Assembly: GCA_020722005.1 (NCBI GenBank)
Contig: DYLP01000001.1
Span: 62,001 to 126,000 of the forward strand
Direction: 5' to 3'
DNA length: 64,000 bases
From: Melioribacter roseus
GTDB lineage: Bacteria; Bacteroidota; Ignavibacteria; Ignavibacteriales; Melioribacteraceae
Part shown: positions 46,301-53,819 of the stretch, one piece after another
How positions within the stretch are numbered: the stretch's first letter is position 1
How the letters are laid out: every line of letters starts with the position of its first letter
Program-made: the position numbers and the translations under genes
The notes under the pieces: model-generated
The model's database searches: none
What the model was told of the DNA's origin: nothing
What the model saw: the letters and a program-made list of their open reading frames with translations, nothing else

Positions 46301-46410
46301 TTCGTTGGGACGTTTCCGACGTACCGAGCGGAATTTATTTCGCGCGTATCAATGTTTCTTCGCAGAACCATTTCGCCACTAAATTAATAAAAATTGCAAT
46401 CATCAAGTAG
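43381..46410 (+). CDS. M6-like secreted protein with degenerate zinc site and T9SS C-terminal domain
   Basis: 1009 residues. A signal peptide (~1-22) is followed by an M6/immune-inhibitor-A-like domain (~45-330): ILAVMVEFQ, FENHLEFAKNYFKKVSNGKLN, FHAGTGA, GLPDLFN, FGLMDG and WEKIFLGW are typical. The expected HExxH before GLPDL is replaced by SNIGS (around residues 256-260), so both zinc His and the catalytic Glu are missing. Residues ~540-910 look like a propeller of the integrin/FG-GAP kind (NNDQTWDIIVSSVDGNLYAWDG). A T9SS sorting domain ends the protein (~925-1009, NWPNPVYGNETYIRYF, SGIYFARI). It lies six bases after porV, so it is likely T9SS cargo or an accessory protein. Confidence 0.85.
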   Translation: MNKSIFKIFLWLGILIPGFLFASSKSDKKFSKAYSSPQITAENVDLGKLKILAVMVEFQKDQDEYTYGNGKFGSVYTQNYGDTIIDPLPHDRTYFENHLEFAKNYFKKVSNGKLNIEYTVLPEIITVSQTMRNYAPPLNNPDDLSGLAKFTEEVWALADSIYTDVDFSQYDLFTIFHAGTGAAFYPAGKIGYERDLPSVFLGFNTLQKYLGNNFSGFPVKKNFKIRNSIILPSTESKEVESFGKKYLYQMSINGLIVSNIGSYFGLPDLFNTETGVTAIDRFGLMDGNAIFAYSGLFPPEPSPWEKIFLGWEEPVVLNANVSNIHLTAKLAAFAGDTVIVKIPINDHEYFLVENRQRDVYKDGITVTYKIGDNVYTFHTQKDTGRFRFDNADTLQGVVVDVDEFDWAAPANGIVIWHIDEKIINEKYAENRINADLYNKGVDIEEADGIQDIGELFNTVLGEVYGIAGEEDLWYKGNKARFYKNRFSNDTKPNSNSNYGAKSFITLDNFSEPGNVMTFNFKIGSDKFIKLESIRLDGNYKFVGGLDYIPYIFLINDHDLLIRNIELKYTLVFPDFSEVYPSIFRTSSDIFILGANNRQFNTVRLNPTLGQINSQASFNFSENEGSRVVTPISHHERNPYTLVGTDISRLLILEHFTGIYNTFDFNEYGKIVQISAYSIQNDFALITDGGFFINGSFPDHLKSTVIKLSGKPIKLITLKKQDGNNEFIVLNDNNTFDIVADGSIRNSFEVNTTSKINDFAISINQVSGTYSIIVADSNKILSYNSYGILNDNFPIAVTGKLNNYILTTDLNNDQTWDIIVSSVDGNLYAWDGTSAELLPDFPLSTGTVLNVPPILVRAYDQSVTDFKAGIIYVAIDSNNYLNSWFIAADTTTNGWHSVGGLNYSYTVQLPERNESVEYFPESKAYNWPNPVYGNETYIRYFVKEDSDVEVIILDAAGDYVTTLRSVGRGGFDNEIRWDVSDVPSGIYFARINVSSQNHFATKLIKIAIIK

Positions 46411-46417
46411 AAGCCTT

Positions 46418-49400
46418 ATGCGAAAATTATTTTTTTTCTTTTTATTGATTCCGTATCTATTAACGGCTCAATTCAATGATTATAATCCCGAATACGATTG
46501 GTACACATTAAAAGGTGACCATGTATTCGTCCATTATCATCTCGAGGCCGAAAGAACCGCCAGGGCGGTCTTGAAAATAGCAGAGGAAGTTTGGGGACCA
46601 ATTACGTCGTTATACGGATACGAACCCGAAACGGTTCATTTTGTAATTAAGGATATCGACGATTATTCCAATGGCGCAACTTATTTCTTCGACAATAAAA
46701 TTGAAATATGGGCTTCTGCGTTGGATTTCGATTTGCGCGGCTCGCACAATTGGCTAAGAAACGTAATCTCTCATGAATTTACTCATATGGTTCAAATTCA
46801 GGCTGCTATGAAAGTCGGAAGAAGAATACCAGCAGTTTATCTTCAATTTATGAATTATGAAGACAAACGCCGCCCCGACATATTATACGGCTTCCCGAAT
46901 TTTATTGCTTCATATCCTGTTGCTACTGTAAACGTGCCTGCCTGGTTTGCCGAAGGCACCGCTCAATATATGCGCAAAGAATTTGACTATGATAATTGGG
47001 ATACGCACAGGGACATGATCCTGCGATGTTATGCACTCGACGGAAATATGATTACCTGGAATCAAATGGGCGTATTTGGAAAAACAAGTCTTGGCAATGA
47101 ATCTGTCTATAACGCTGGTTTTGCTCTTATTCGTTATATCACACAAAAATACGGCGAGGATAAATTAGTAGAAATAAACAATCACCTGAAAGAACTTACA
47201 AATTTTACAATTGATGCAGCCATTGAACAAGCACTCGGTATATCCGGTAAACAACTTTATTCGGAATGGAGCGAATTTCTCAAGAAAGATTATAAAGAAA
47301 GAATCAGTAGTGTACTCGAAAACCGTGTCGAGGGCGAGTTAATTACTCCAGTCGGTTTCGGCAATTTTTATCCTTCTTTTTCAGATGACGGGACGAAAAT
47401 AATTTATGTGTCGAATAAGTTAAGCGACTATTTCGGCATTTCTTCAGTTTATTTATACGACTTAAAAACTAAAAAAGAAAAACTGATTGTTCCTATGGTG
47501 CGTTCTACAGTGGCTTTTATTCCATACACAGATAAAATAATTTATGCAAAGTTGAGCGACGATAACCCCAGATGGAATGACATTCATGATTTGTACGTTT
47601 ACGATATCAGCCAGGAAGAATCGACGCGTCTTACTTACGGTTTGAGAGCGAACAATCCGAACGTATCGCACAACGGTTCTAAAATCGTATTCCTCTTCCA
47701 AAAGGACGGCACAACCAATATCGGAACTGTCGACATCAACGGGAAGAACTTTAAACAATTGACATTTTTCAATAACGGCGAACAGGTTTTCAATCCTAAA
47801 TTCTCGCCGGACGATTCATACATAGTCTTTGGATACTCTCTTAAAAATTCAAGAGAAATTGCAAGAGTGGATACAAACGGCACAGGTTATGAACTAATAA
47901 TCCAAAACGGTTACGACAATCGAGACCCTGTCTTTGACGGTAACGGAAACTTGATTTTCGCTTCGGATATGACAGGCATTTCCAATCTCTATCGATATGA
48001 ATTTGATACTAAAAAAATAACAAGAATATCCAATGTAGTAGGTGGTGCTTTTCAGCCGGATATCGATAAAGAAGGGAATGTTATTTATTCGGGATATACT
48101 TCGGACGGATTTAAGATATTCTTTCTGGATAAAGAAAGTCAGTCAAAAGTGGACGACAACAAAAAATATGTATGGACAGGTAATCCTCCACTGGGGAAGG
48201 ACAAACCGAAAGGTGATCTGGCTCGTTTCGATATTGAACGTCTGAAAAATTACAACGACACCGAACTGCCCAACGTTAAACCGTCCCGCTACTCGGGTTA
48301 TTTTTCGCGTTTCAGTATTATACCGTTTATTCGATATGACAATTATATTACTTCTAATAATTTTGCAGACAGAATAAAGCCGGGTATTTACGCAGCATCG
48401 AGTGACTATTTGAACAGATTCAGTATTTTCGGTGGAGGTGCTATTAACAAAAAATTTGAACGCGATTTATTCTTATCTTTTGAATACAGAGATAAATTTC
48501 CGTTATTGTTTAATCTGGGACTTAAACCCGAAGTTGGCGTAGAGCTTTACAGCGTTAGCCGTAAAACCAATACGGACATAATATTCGATTCACTCGATAC
48601 GTCGTTGAGAACGAGCACAAATGTCACATACAATCTATTTGAAGCAGATTTTTTTGCACGTCAAAAAATTATAACTGCGGGAAATATGTTGGAATTTAGA
48701 TACGTTTACAGCAGTTACACCGCTACATTGGAGGCGTTTATTTTCCCGAATACGAGTTTGCTCTATCCTTCTACGAACGATACCTATTATATCGGCAACG
48801 ATTTCCAATTGAAATTCAGCCACGAGGGAATTATTCCAACTAAAGACTCGGATATAAATCCTGTGGGTAGAAAAATTGAATTTAAGTACGACTACGAATT
48901 TAATCGCTATAATCCTGACGGTACATATGAAGTTGCCGACGGCATATTGAAACCGGTTTATAAAAACTACAATTTCCACAGGATCGAATTAAACTGGAAA
49001 GAGTATATGCGAGTTTATATGGAGCATACACTCACGGCGCAAATACGCGCAGGCAGCATACTGGGACCAGATGTACCTGAGTTTTTTGATTTTTATCTCG
49101 GTGGTTTGGTCGGAATGAAAAGTTATCCGTTTTATTCTGTTAACGGTAATGAGATTGCCTGGATAAATCTTACTTATCGATTCCCTCTTCTAAAAGAGAT
49201 CGACACCCGGCTGGGTCAGCTGTATATAGATAAAATTTATATGTCGGTTTATGCTGACTTTGGTAATGCCTGGAATGGCAATCGCGTTAAACTTGATGAT
49301 TTTAAAAAGGGGGCAGGGCTCGAGTTGAGAATTAAGATGAATTCTTTCTACCTTTTTCCGACGAGTTTCTTTTTTAATGCCGCATATTCTTTCGACAGAT

Positions 49401-49486
49401 TCACGAGAAAAATTCTTAATGAAAATGTAACTTACGGCAAAGAATGGAATTTTTACGGTGGTATTTTGTTCGATTTTAATTTCTAA
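46418..49486 (+). CDS. Secreted HExxH metalloprotease-like / TolB-type propeller / outer-membrane barrel protein (paralogue)
   Basis: 1022 residues from the ATG at 46418, where the signal peptide begins (MRKLFFFFLLIPYLLTAQ). The zinc motif HEFTH is at residues 119-123 with a downstream Glu179 in WFAEGTAQY. PD40/TolB-like blades span ~305-600 (FYPSFSDDGTKIIYVSNK, NPKFSPDDSYIVFGYS, GNLIFASDMTGISNLYRY). The C-terminal ~380 residues look like an outer-membrane barrel and end FYGGILFDFNF. The architecture repeats that of 15805-18969. Both HExxH sites look intact, unlike the M6-like protein just upstream. It is in the porU-porV operon, so a role in surface protein handling is plausible but unproven. 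Confidence 0.88.
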   Translation: MRKLFFFFLLIPYLLTAQFNDYNPEYDWYTLKGDHVFVHYHLEAERTARAVLKIAEEVWGPITSLYGYEPETVHFVIKDIDDYSNGATYFFDNKIEIWASALDFDLRGSHNWLRNVISHEFTHMVQIQAAMKVGRRIPAVYLQFMNYEDKRRPDILYGFPNFIASYPVATVNVPAWFAEGTAQYMRKEFDYDNWDTHRDMILRCYALDGNMITWNQMGVFGKTSLGNESVYNAGFALIRYITQKYGEDKLVEINNHLKELTNFTIDAAIEQALGISGKQLYSEWSEFLKKDYKERISSVLENRVEGELITPVGFGNFYPSFSDDGTKIIYVSNKLSDYFGISSVYLYDLKTKKEKLIVPMVRSTVAFIPYTDKIIYAKLSDDNPRWNDIHDLYVYDISQEESTRLTYGLRANNPNVSHNGSKIVFLFQKDGTTNIGTVDINGKNFKQLTFFNNGEQVFNPKFSPDDSYIVFGYSLKNSREIARVDTNGTGYELIIQNGYDNRDPVFDGNGNLIFASDMTGISNLYRYEFDTKKITRISNVVGGAFQPDIDKEGNVIYSGYTSDGFKIFFLDKESQSKVDDNKKYVWTGNPPLGKDKPKGDLARFDIERLKNYNDTELPNVKPSRYSGYFSRFSIIPFIRYDNYITSNNFADRIKPGIYAASSDYLNRFSIFGGGAINKKFERDLFLSFEYRDKFPLLFNLGLKPEVGVELYSVSRKTNTDIIFDSLDTSLRTSTNVTYNLFEADFFARQKIITAGNMLEFRYVYSSYTATLEAFIFPNTSLLYPSTNDTYYIGNDFQLKFSHEGIIPTKDSDINPVGRKIEFKYDYEFNRYNPDGTYEVADGILKPVYKNYNFHRIELNWKEYMRVYMEHTLTAQIRAGSILGPDVPEFFDFYLGGLVGMKSYPFYSVNGNEIAWINLTYRFPLLKEIDTRLGQLYIDKIYMSVYADFGNAWNGNRVKLDDFKKGAGLELRIKMNSFYLFPTSFFFNAAYSFDRFTRKILNENVTYGKEWNFYGGILFDFNF

Positions 49487-49499
49487 TATGGGTACGAAA

Positions 49500-50345
49500 A
49501 TGAAAAAGATATTATTGATATTACTTATTGCCAGTTCAACAGAAGCACAATCAAAATTGACCGGAAGCTTGTATCTCGATTCCGAGATTTCTTTCAAGGA
49601 GACTGCTGCTTATTTAACTAACGATGCATCCAATAATCAACAGAAGAAGGCTCCATTTACAGCTGCACTTTTATCATTTGCATTACCTGGAGCTGGACAA
49701 TTTTATTCCAATAGCTATCTTAAGGGCGCACTTTTTGTAGCAGTCGAAGCCGCGGCAATTACTGTTGGATTGATTTATGACAAAAAGGGTGACGACCAGA
49801 CGATAAAATTTCAGAACTTTGCCGACCAACATTGGGACGTAACTCGTTATGCGAAGTGGACACTTCTGCACGCAAGTGAAATTAATCCTTCAGTAGATCC
49901 AGGTAATTATTTAGTTATTAATTCAGACGGCACAGTCAATTGGAAAGAATTGAATAAATTGGAAAATGCCATAGGCGACTACTATTCACATCGCCTTGCA
50001 CCTTATGGAGACCAGCAATATTATGAAATGATCGGTAAATATCCTCAGTTTAATGTAGGCTGGGACGACTTTGGCGACGAAAATACTCCCTATAAATATG
50101 GCGATCCTCTGACGGATAATTTTATTTTCTATTCAAAAGAACGGGGTAAAGCAAACGATTTCTATAACGTTGCATATAAAGCTGTGCTTGTTATTTTTAC
50201 GAATCATATAATTAGTGCTATCGATGCAGCGCTCACGGCAAACAGCTATAATAAAAATCTCAAAGTTAATGCTGAACTCAATAAAATTAGCGTCGGATAT
50301 AGAACTTACTATTTTCCTCAATTAAATTTGCAATATAATTTTTAA
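49500..50345 (+). CDS. DUF5683-like envelope protein
   Basis: 281 residues from the ATG at 49500 (MKKILLILLIASSTEA signal peptide); an in-frame ATG four codons earlier is also possible. The segment FALPGAGQFYSNSYLKGALFVAVEAAAITVGLIY (residues ~61-94) is the DUF5683 signature: PGxGQFY followed by a hydrophobic helix. A second hydrophobic segment lies near VLVIFTNHIISAIDAALTA. The C-terminus ends in strands and an aromatic residue (LNLQYNF), as in outer-membrane proteins. Function is unknown. It is the last gene of the T9SS block and lies 13 bases before der. Confidence 0.8.
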   Translation: MKKILLILLIASSTEAQSKLTGSLYLDSEISFKETAAYLTNDASNNQQKKAPFTAALLSFALPGAGQFYSNSYLKGALFVAVEAAAITVGLIYDKKGDDQTIKFQNFADQHWDVTRYAKWTLLHASEINPSVDPGNYLVINSDGTVNWKELNKLENAIGDYYSHRLAPYGDQQYYEMIGKYPQFNVGWDDFGDENTPYKYGDPLTDNFIFYSKERGKANDFYNVAYKAVLVIFTNHIISAIDAALTANSYNKNLKVNAELNKISVGYRTYYFPQLNLQYNF

Positions 50346-50358
50346 TGTATAAGAAGAT

Positions 50359-51672
50359 ATGAATGAACCAGTTGTTGTAATAGTTGGTCGACCGAACGTA
50401 GGTAAGTCAACACTTTTTAACAGATTGACGCGAAGTAAAACTTCAATTGTGGACGATGAACCGGGAGTGACGCGCGACCGTATTTACGGCGAAGCCGAAT
50501 GGAACGGCAAGAGATTTCGTGTTATCGACACAGGCGGACTGGTGCCCAATTCTCAGGACCTTTTCGAAGCAGCAATAAAAGAGCAGGTAGAAATTGCATT
50601 CCAGGAAGCCGACGCAATTTTTTTCGTTGTTGACGGGAAAAGCGGACTTACTCCTCTCGATATTGAGATTGCCCAGAATCTTCGCAAGTTTACCAAACCG
50701 AACTTTTTATTAGTCAATAAAGCTGATAGCCCCGAACTTGAAATTATAAAAAATGATTTTTACCGTTTAGGTATTGAAAAAATTTACGATATATCCGCCA
50801 TCAATGGACGAAACCTGGGCGATCTACTCGACGAACTGATTGAAATACTCGATTTTACAATTGTCTCGGACAAGCCCGATTCTCGCTTGAGACTATCGAT
50901 TATCGGTAGACCAAATGTCGGTAAATCGTCCCTCGTAAATTCTCTATTAGGTTACAACCGCTCAATCGTTACTGATATTCCAGGTACAACCAGGGATAGT
51001 GTCGACTCGGTTATGAAATATTATGGACAGGAAATCATTCTTGTCGATACAGCTGGTTTAAGAAGAAAATCGAAGATTAAAGAAAACGTGGAATTCTTTT
51101 CGAACGTACGTACGTTCAAAGCGCTCTGGAACAGTGACGTTGCGGTTTTACTTATCGATGCTCAAATCGGAATTGAAAATCAAGATCAAAGGATTATACA
51201 GGAAGCTGTTCGTAGACGTAAAGGATTGATTATTGCAATCAATAAATGGGATCTGATCGAAAAAGATACCAATACGGCTAAGGTTTTTGAAGAGGCTGTC
51301 CGTAGGGAACTCGGAACGCTCGATTATGTCCCTGTCATTACAATTTCGGCGATGACAAAGCGAAGAATTTATAAACTGATTGACCTGGCGCTCAAAATTC
51401 ATGACGAACGAAAGAAAAAAATTCCTACAAATCAATTGAATGAAATACTCCTTCCGGAAATACAAAAAACTCCGCCGCCTGCCACTCCTACTGGTAAAGA
51501 AGTGAAAATAAAATATATTACTCAGGTAGGCGAACATTACCCGATTTTCCTTTTCTTTGCAAATGAACATAAGTACGTGCCAGAAAATTATAAACGCTTT
51601 CTCGAAAGGCTGATTAGAAAACATTTCGGTTTCGAAGGCGTACCAATTACTATCAGTATTAAAGACAAATAA
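50359..51672 (+). CDS. der: GTPase Der (EngA), ribosome assembly
   Basis: 437 residues with the family's two tandem G domains and a KH-like end. First domain: GRPNVGKSTLFN (~10-21), DTGG, NKAD. Second domain: GRPNVGKSSLVN (~186-197), DTAG, NKWD. The KH-like domain covers ~355-437. Der acts in maturation of the 50S subunit. The gene follows the surface-protein operon by 13 bases without an evident terminator. Confidence 0.97.
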   Translation: MNEPVVVIVGRPNVGKSTLFNRLTRSKTSIVDDEPGVTRDRIYGEAEWNGKRFRVIDTGGLVPNSQDLFEAAIKEQVEIAFQEADAIFFVVDGKSGLTPLDIEIAQNLRKFTKPNFLLVNKADSPELEIIKNDFYRLGIEKIYDISAINGRNLGDLLDELIEILDFTIVSDKPDSRLRLSIIGRPNVGKSSLVNSLLGYNRSIVTDIPGTTRDSVDSVMKYYGQEIILVDTAGLRRKSKIKENVEFFSNVRTFKALWNSDVAVLLIDAQIGIENQDQRIIQEAVRRRKGLIIAINKWDLIEKDTNTAKVFEEAVRRELGTLDYVPVITISAMTKRRIYKLIDLALKIHDERKKKIPTNQLNEILLPEIQKTPPPATPTGKEVKIKYITQVGEHYPIFLFFANEHKYVPENYKRFLERLIRKHFGFEGVPITISIKDK

Positions 51673-51732
51673 TAAATTTCCATAACACACCCAAAACACA
51701 CTGGAATTGATTATATTTATTTGAAATAATTT

Positions 51733-53109
51733 GTGGATTATGTTTTGTACTCGCCTAAAAATATAATTATTGTTGGCGGTAATGCAGCAGGTCCAGCTGC
51801 TGCAGCAAAGGCTAAACGGGTAAGCCCGAATTCAAATGTTATACTATTTGAAGCAGGACATTTCATTTCAACCGGTACATGCGAACTGCCGTATGCTCTT
51901 GCGGGTGAAATATCCGACGTTATGAAATTGGTGCTTTTCGATTCAGAAAGCTTCGAACAAAAGAAGGGAGTTAAAGTTTATGTCGACCATCTCGTGGAGA
52001 AAATCGACAGGCGTAACAAAACTGTCTCTGTCTTAAATAAAATAACAAATCAAAAGATTGAATATTCATACGATAAATTAATATTAACTACGGGTTCTAA
52101 ACCTATATACATTCCAAAATTTGACAAATCGTTAGATAATCTATTTACATTAAAAAGCGTATCCGACTTAATAAAACTGGACACCTTCCTGCGCAAAAAT
52201 GATCGAATTAGAAATGTTGCTGTTATAGGAGCAGGATATATTGGCTTGGAAGTCGCCGAAGCTTTTAGAAAGAAGGGCTTTGCAGTCAAGCTCTTTGAAA
52301 GAGAAAGTTTGCCGTTGCCTAACTCCAGTGTGGAAGTTGGAAATATTGTAAACGAAATTCTAAAAGAAAGCAAGATAGAATTTTTCGGGCAGGCTGTTGA
52401 TATAGAACCAGTAATAAAAGACAATTGGGTTAATGCAATAAAATATCAAGGCTGGAATATCGAAATCGATTTAGTGTTGCTGGCAGCGGGAGTAAAACCG
52501 AATAACGACTTGGCTGCGGCTGCCGGTTTAGCGTTTGGCGAATACGGCGGATTAAAAATTGATTCTCGATGCAAAACGTCCGATCCAAATATTTTTGCCG
52601 CAGGTGATAATATCGAAGTGAAAAATCGTATAACAAACAGATACGATTACATTCCGCTGGCAACAGTTGCCAGAGATTACAGTCATATTGCAGGTGAAAA
52701 TGCTGCTGGTGGCAACGCTATTGTACGTAGTATTGTCCCGAATGTTACTTTGAAAATTTTCGATTATTACATTGCAACAGTTGGAATCAATTGCACAGCA
52801 GCTCGAAAATATAACCTTAATTTCAATTCCGTTTATGCCACAGCTCCTAATCTCGTAAAGATTATGCCAGGCAGCAGAAACGAATTCGGAAAAATTTTAT
52901 TCGAAAAATATACTGGAAATATACTCGGTGCGCAGTTTGTGGGTGGAAAGGAAGTGGCAGGTCATGCGGATATCGTATCAGTCTTTATAAACAATAAATT
53001 ACCGGTTTATAAGCTGAGCGATGTCGATTACAATTACACCCCACCGTTATCACCCTTCATTAATTTATTGTTGATTTTGGGAAGAAAAGCAAACGAGGTA
53101 AAGCAATGA
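51733..53109 (+). CDS. CoA-disulfide reductase / NADH oxidase-like flavoprotein
   Basis: 458 residues; start GTG at 51733. FAD-binding Rossmann motif IIIVGGNAAGPAAAAKAKR (~11-29), a single redox Cys50 in GTCELPY as in the CoA-disulfide reductase/NADH oxidase/persulfide reductase group, NAD-binding VAVIGAGYIGLEVAEAFR (~160-180), a second FAD contact IFAAGDN, and a C-terminal dimerisation domain. The exact substrate (CoA disulfide, polysulfide or oxygen) cannot be told from sequence. No rhodanese domain is present. The stop overlaps upp by four bases, an unusual pairing. Confidence 0.88.
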   Translation: MDYVLYSPKNIIIVGGNAAGPAAAAKAKRVSPNSNVILFEAGHFISTGTCELPYALAGEISDVMKLVLFDSESFEQKKGVKVYVDHLVEKIDRRNKTVSVLNKITNQKIEYSYDKLILTTGSKPIYIPKFDKSLDNLFTLKSVSDLIKLDTFLRKNDRIRNVAVIGAGYIGLEVAEAFRKKGFAVKLFERESLPLPNSSVEVGNIVNEILKESKIEFFGQAVDIEPVIKDNWVNAIKYQGWNIEIDLVLLAAGVKPNNDLAAAAGLAFGEYGGLKIDSRCKTSDPNIFAAGDNIEVKNRITNRYDYIPLATVARDYSHIAGENAAGGNAIVRSIVPNVTLKIFDYYIATVGINCTAARKYNLNFNSVYATAPNLVKIMPGSRNEFGKILFEKYTGNILGAQFVGGKEVAGHADIVSVFINNKLPVYKLSDVDYNYTPPLSPFINLLLILGRKANEVKQ

Positions 53110-53732
53110 AAAATCTTACAGTAGTGGATAATCCACTTGTAAAAAGAGATATAACGATTTTGCGTAATAAAGATACAGACCCTGCAAACTTCCGTGCGGC
53201 GCTGGACAGAATTTCTTATTCGATTGCGGTTGAGATTTCTAAAAATTTTCAACTTGATGAAATCGAAGTTATTACTCCGCTGGAGACTACTACTGGGCAT
53301 AAATTGCAAAAGCAAGTTGTTCTTATACCGGTGTTGCGTGCGGGACTCAGTATGGTCAATTCATTTCTGGATATGATGCCAGAGGCTAAAGTGGGACATA
53401 TAGGACTGCAACGAAACGAAAAGACATTAATGCCGGAAGATTATTATTATAAAACACCGAAAGACATTGCAACTTCAATTACCATCGTGCTCGATCCGAT
53501 GCTCGCCACAGGTGGAAGTGCTGCAGCGGCTTTTAAATATTTGAAAGAACGAAATGCAGGCGAGACTTACCTTGCATGTTTGATAGCGGCACCGGAAGGA
53601 GTAAAAAAAATGGAAGTAGAACATCCCGATGTTAAAATTTATACCGCCTCTCTCGATAGAGAATTAAATGAAGTGGGTTATATTGTCCCCGGTTTGGGTG
53701 ATGCCGGCGATAGAACGTTTGGCACCTTTTGA
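53106..53732 (+). CDS. upp: Uracil phosphoribosyltransferase
   Basis: 208 residues. Salvages uracil to UMP with PRPP. The PRPP-binding loop is VLDPMLATGGSAAAAFKYL, with LVPVLRAGLSMV-like VLIPVLRAGLSMVNSF upstream and the uracil-binding C-terminus GYIVPGLGDAGDRTFGT. It is translationally coupled to the flavoprotein upstream (ATGA overlap). A free 87-base gap with no clear terminator follows before relA/spoT. Confidence 0.97.
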   Translation: MKNLTVVDNPLVKRDITILRNKDTDPANFRAALDRISYSIAVEISKNFQLDEIEVITPLETTTGHKLQKQVVLIPVLRAGLSMVNSFLDMMPEAKVGHIGLQRNEKTLMPEDYYYKTPKDIATSITIVLDPMLATGGSAAAAFKYLKERNAGETYLACLIAAPEGVKKMEVEHPDVKIYTASLDRELNEVGYIVPGLGDAGDRTFGTF

Positions 53733-53819
53733 AGAACTTATTTATGGTAAAGGTGTATAAATTCGTGGCAATTGTTTTTTTCAAATATTTTCGCTTAATT
53801 TCAGTAAAAATTAGTTAAC

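Noticed and set aside
51148-51699. 183-codon minus-strand open frame across der
   Set aside because: Antisense to the conserved second G domain and KH region of der; aromatic-rich composition typical of shadow frames.
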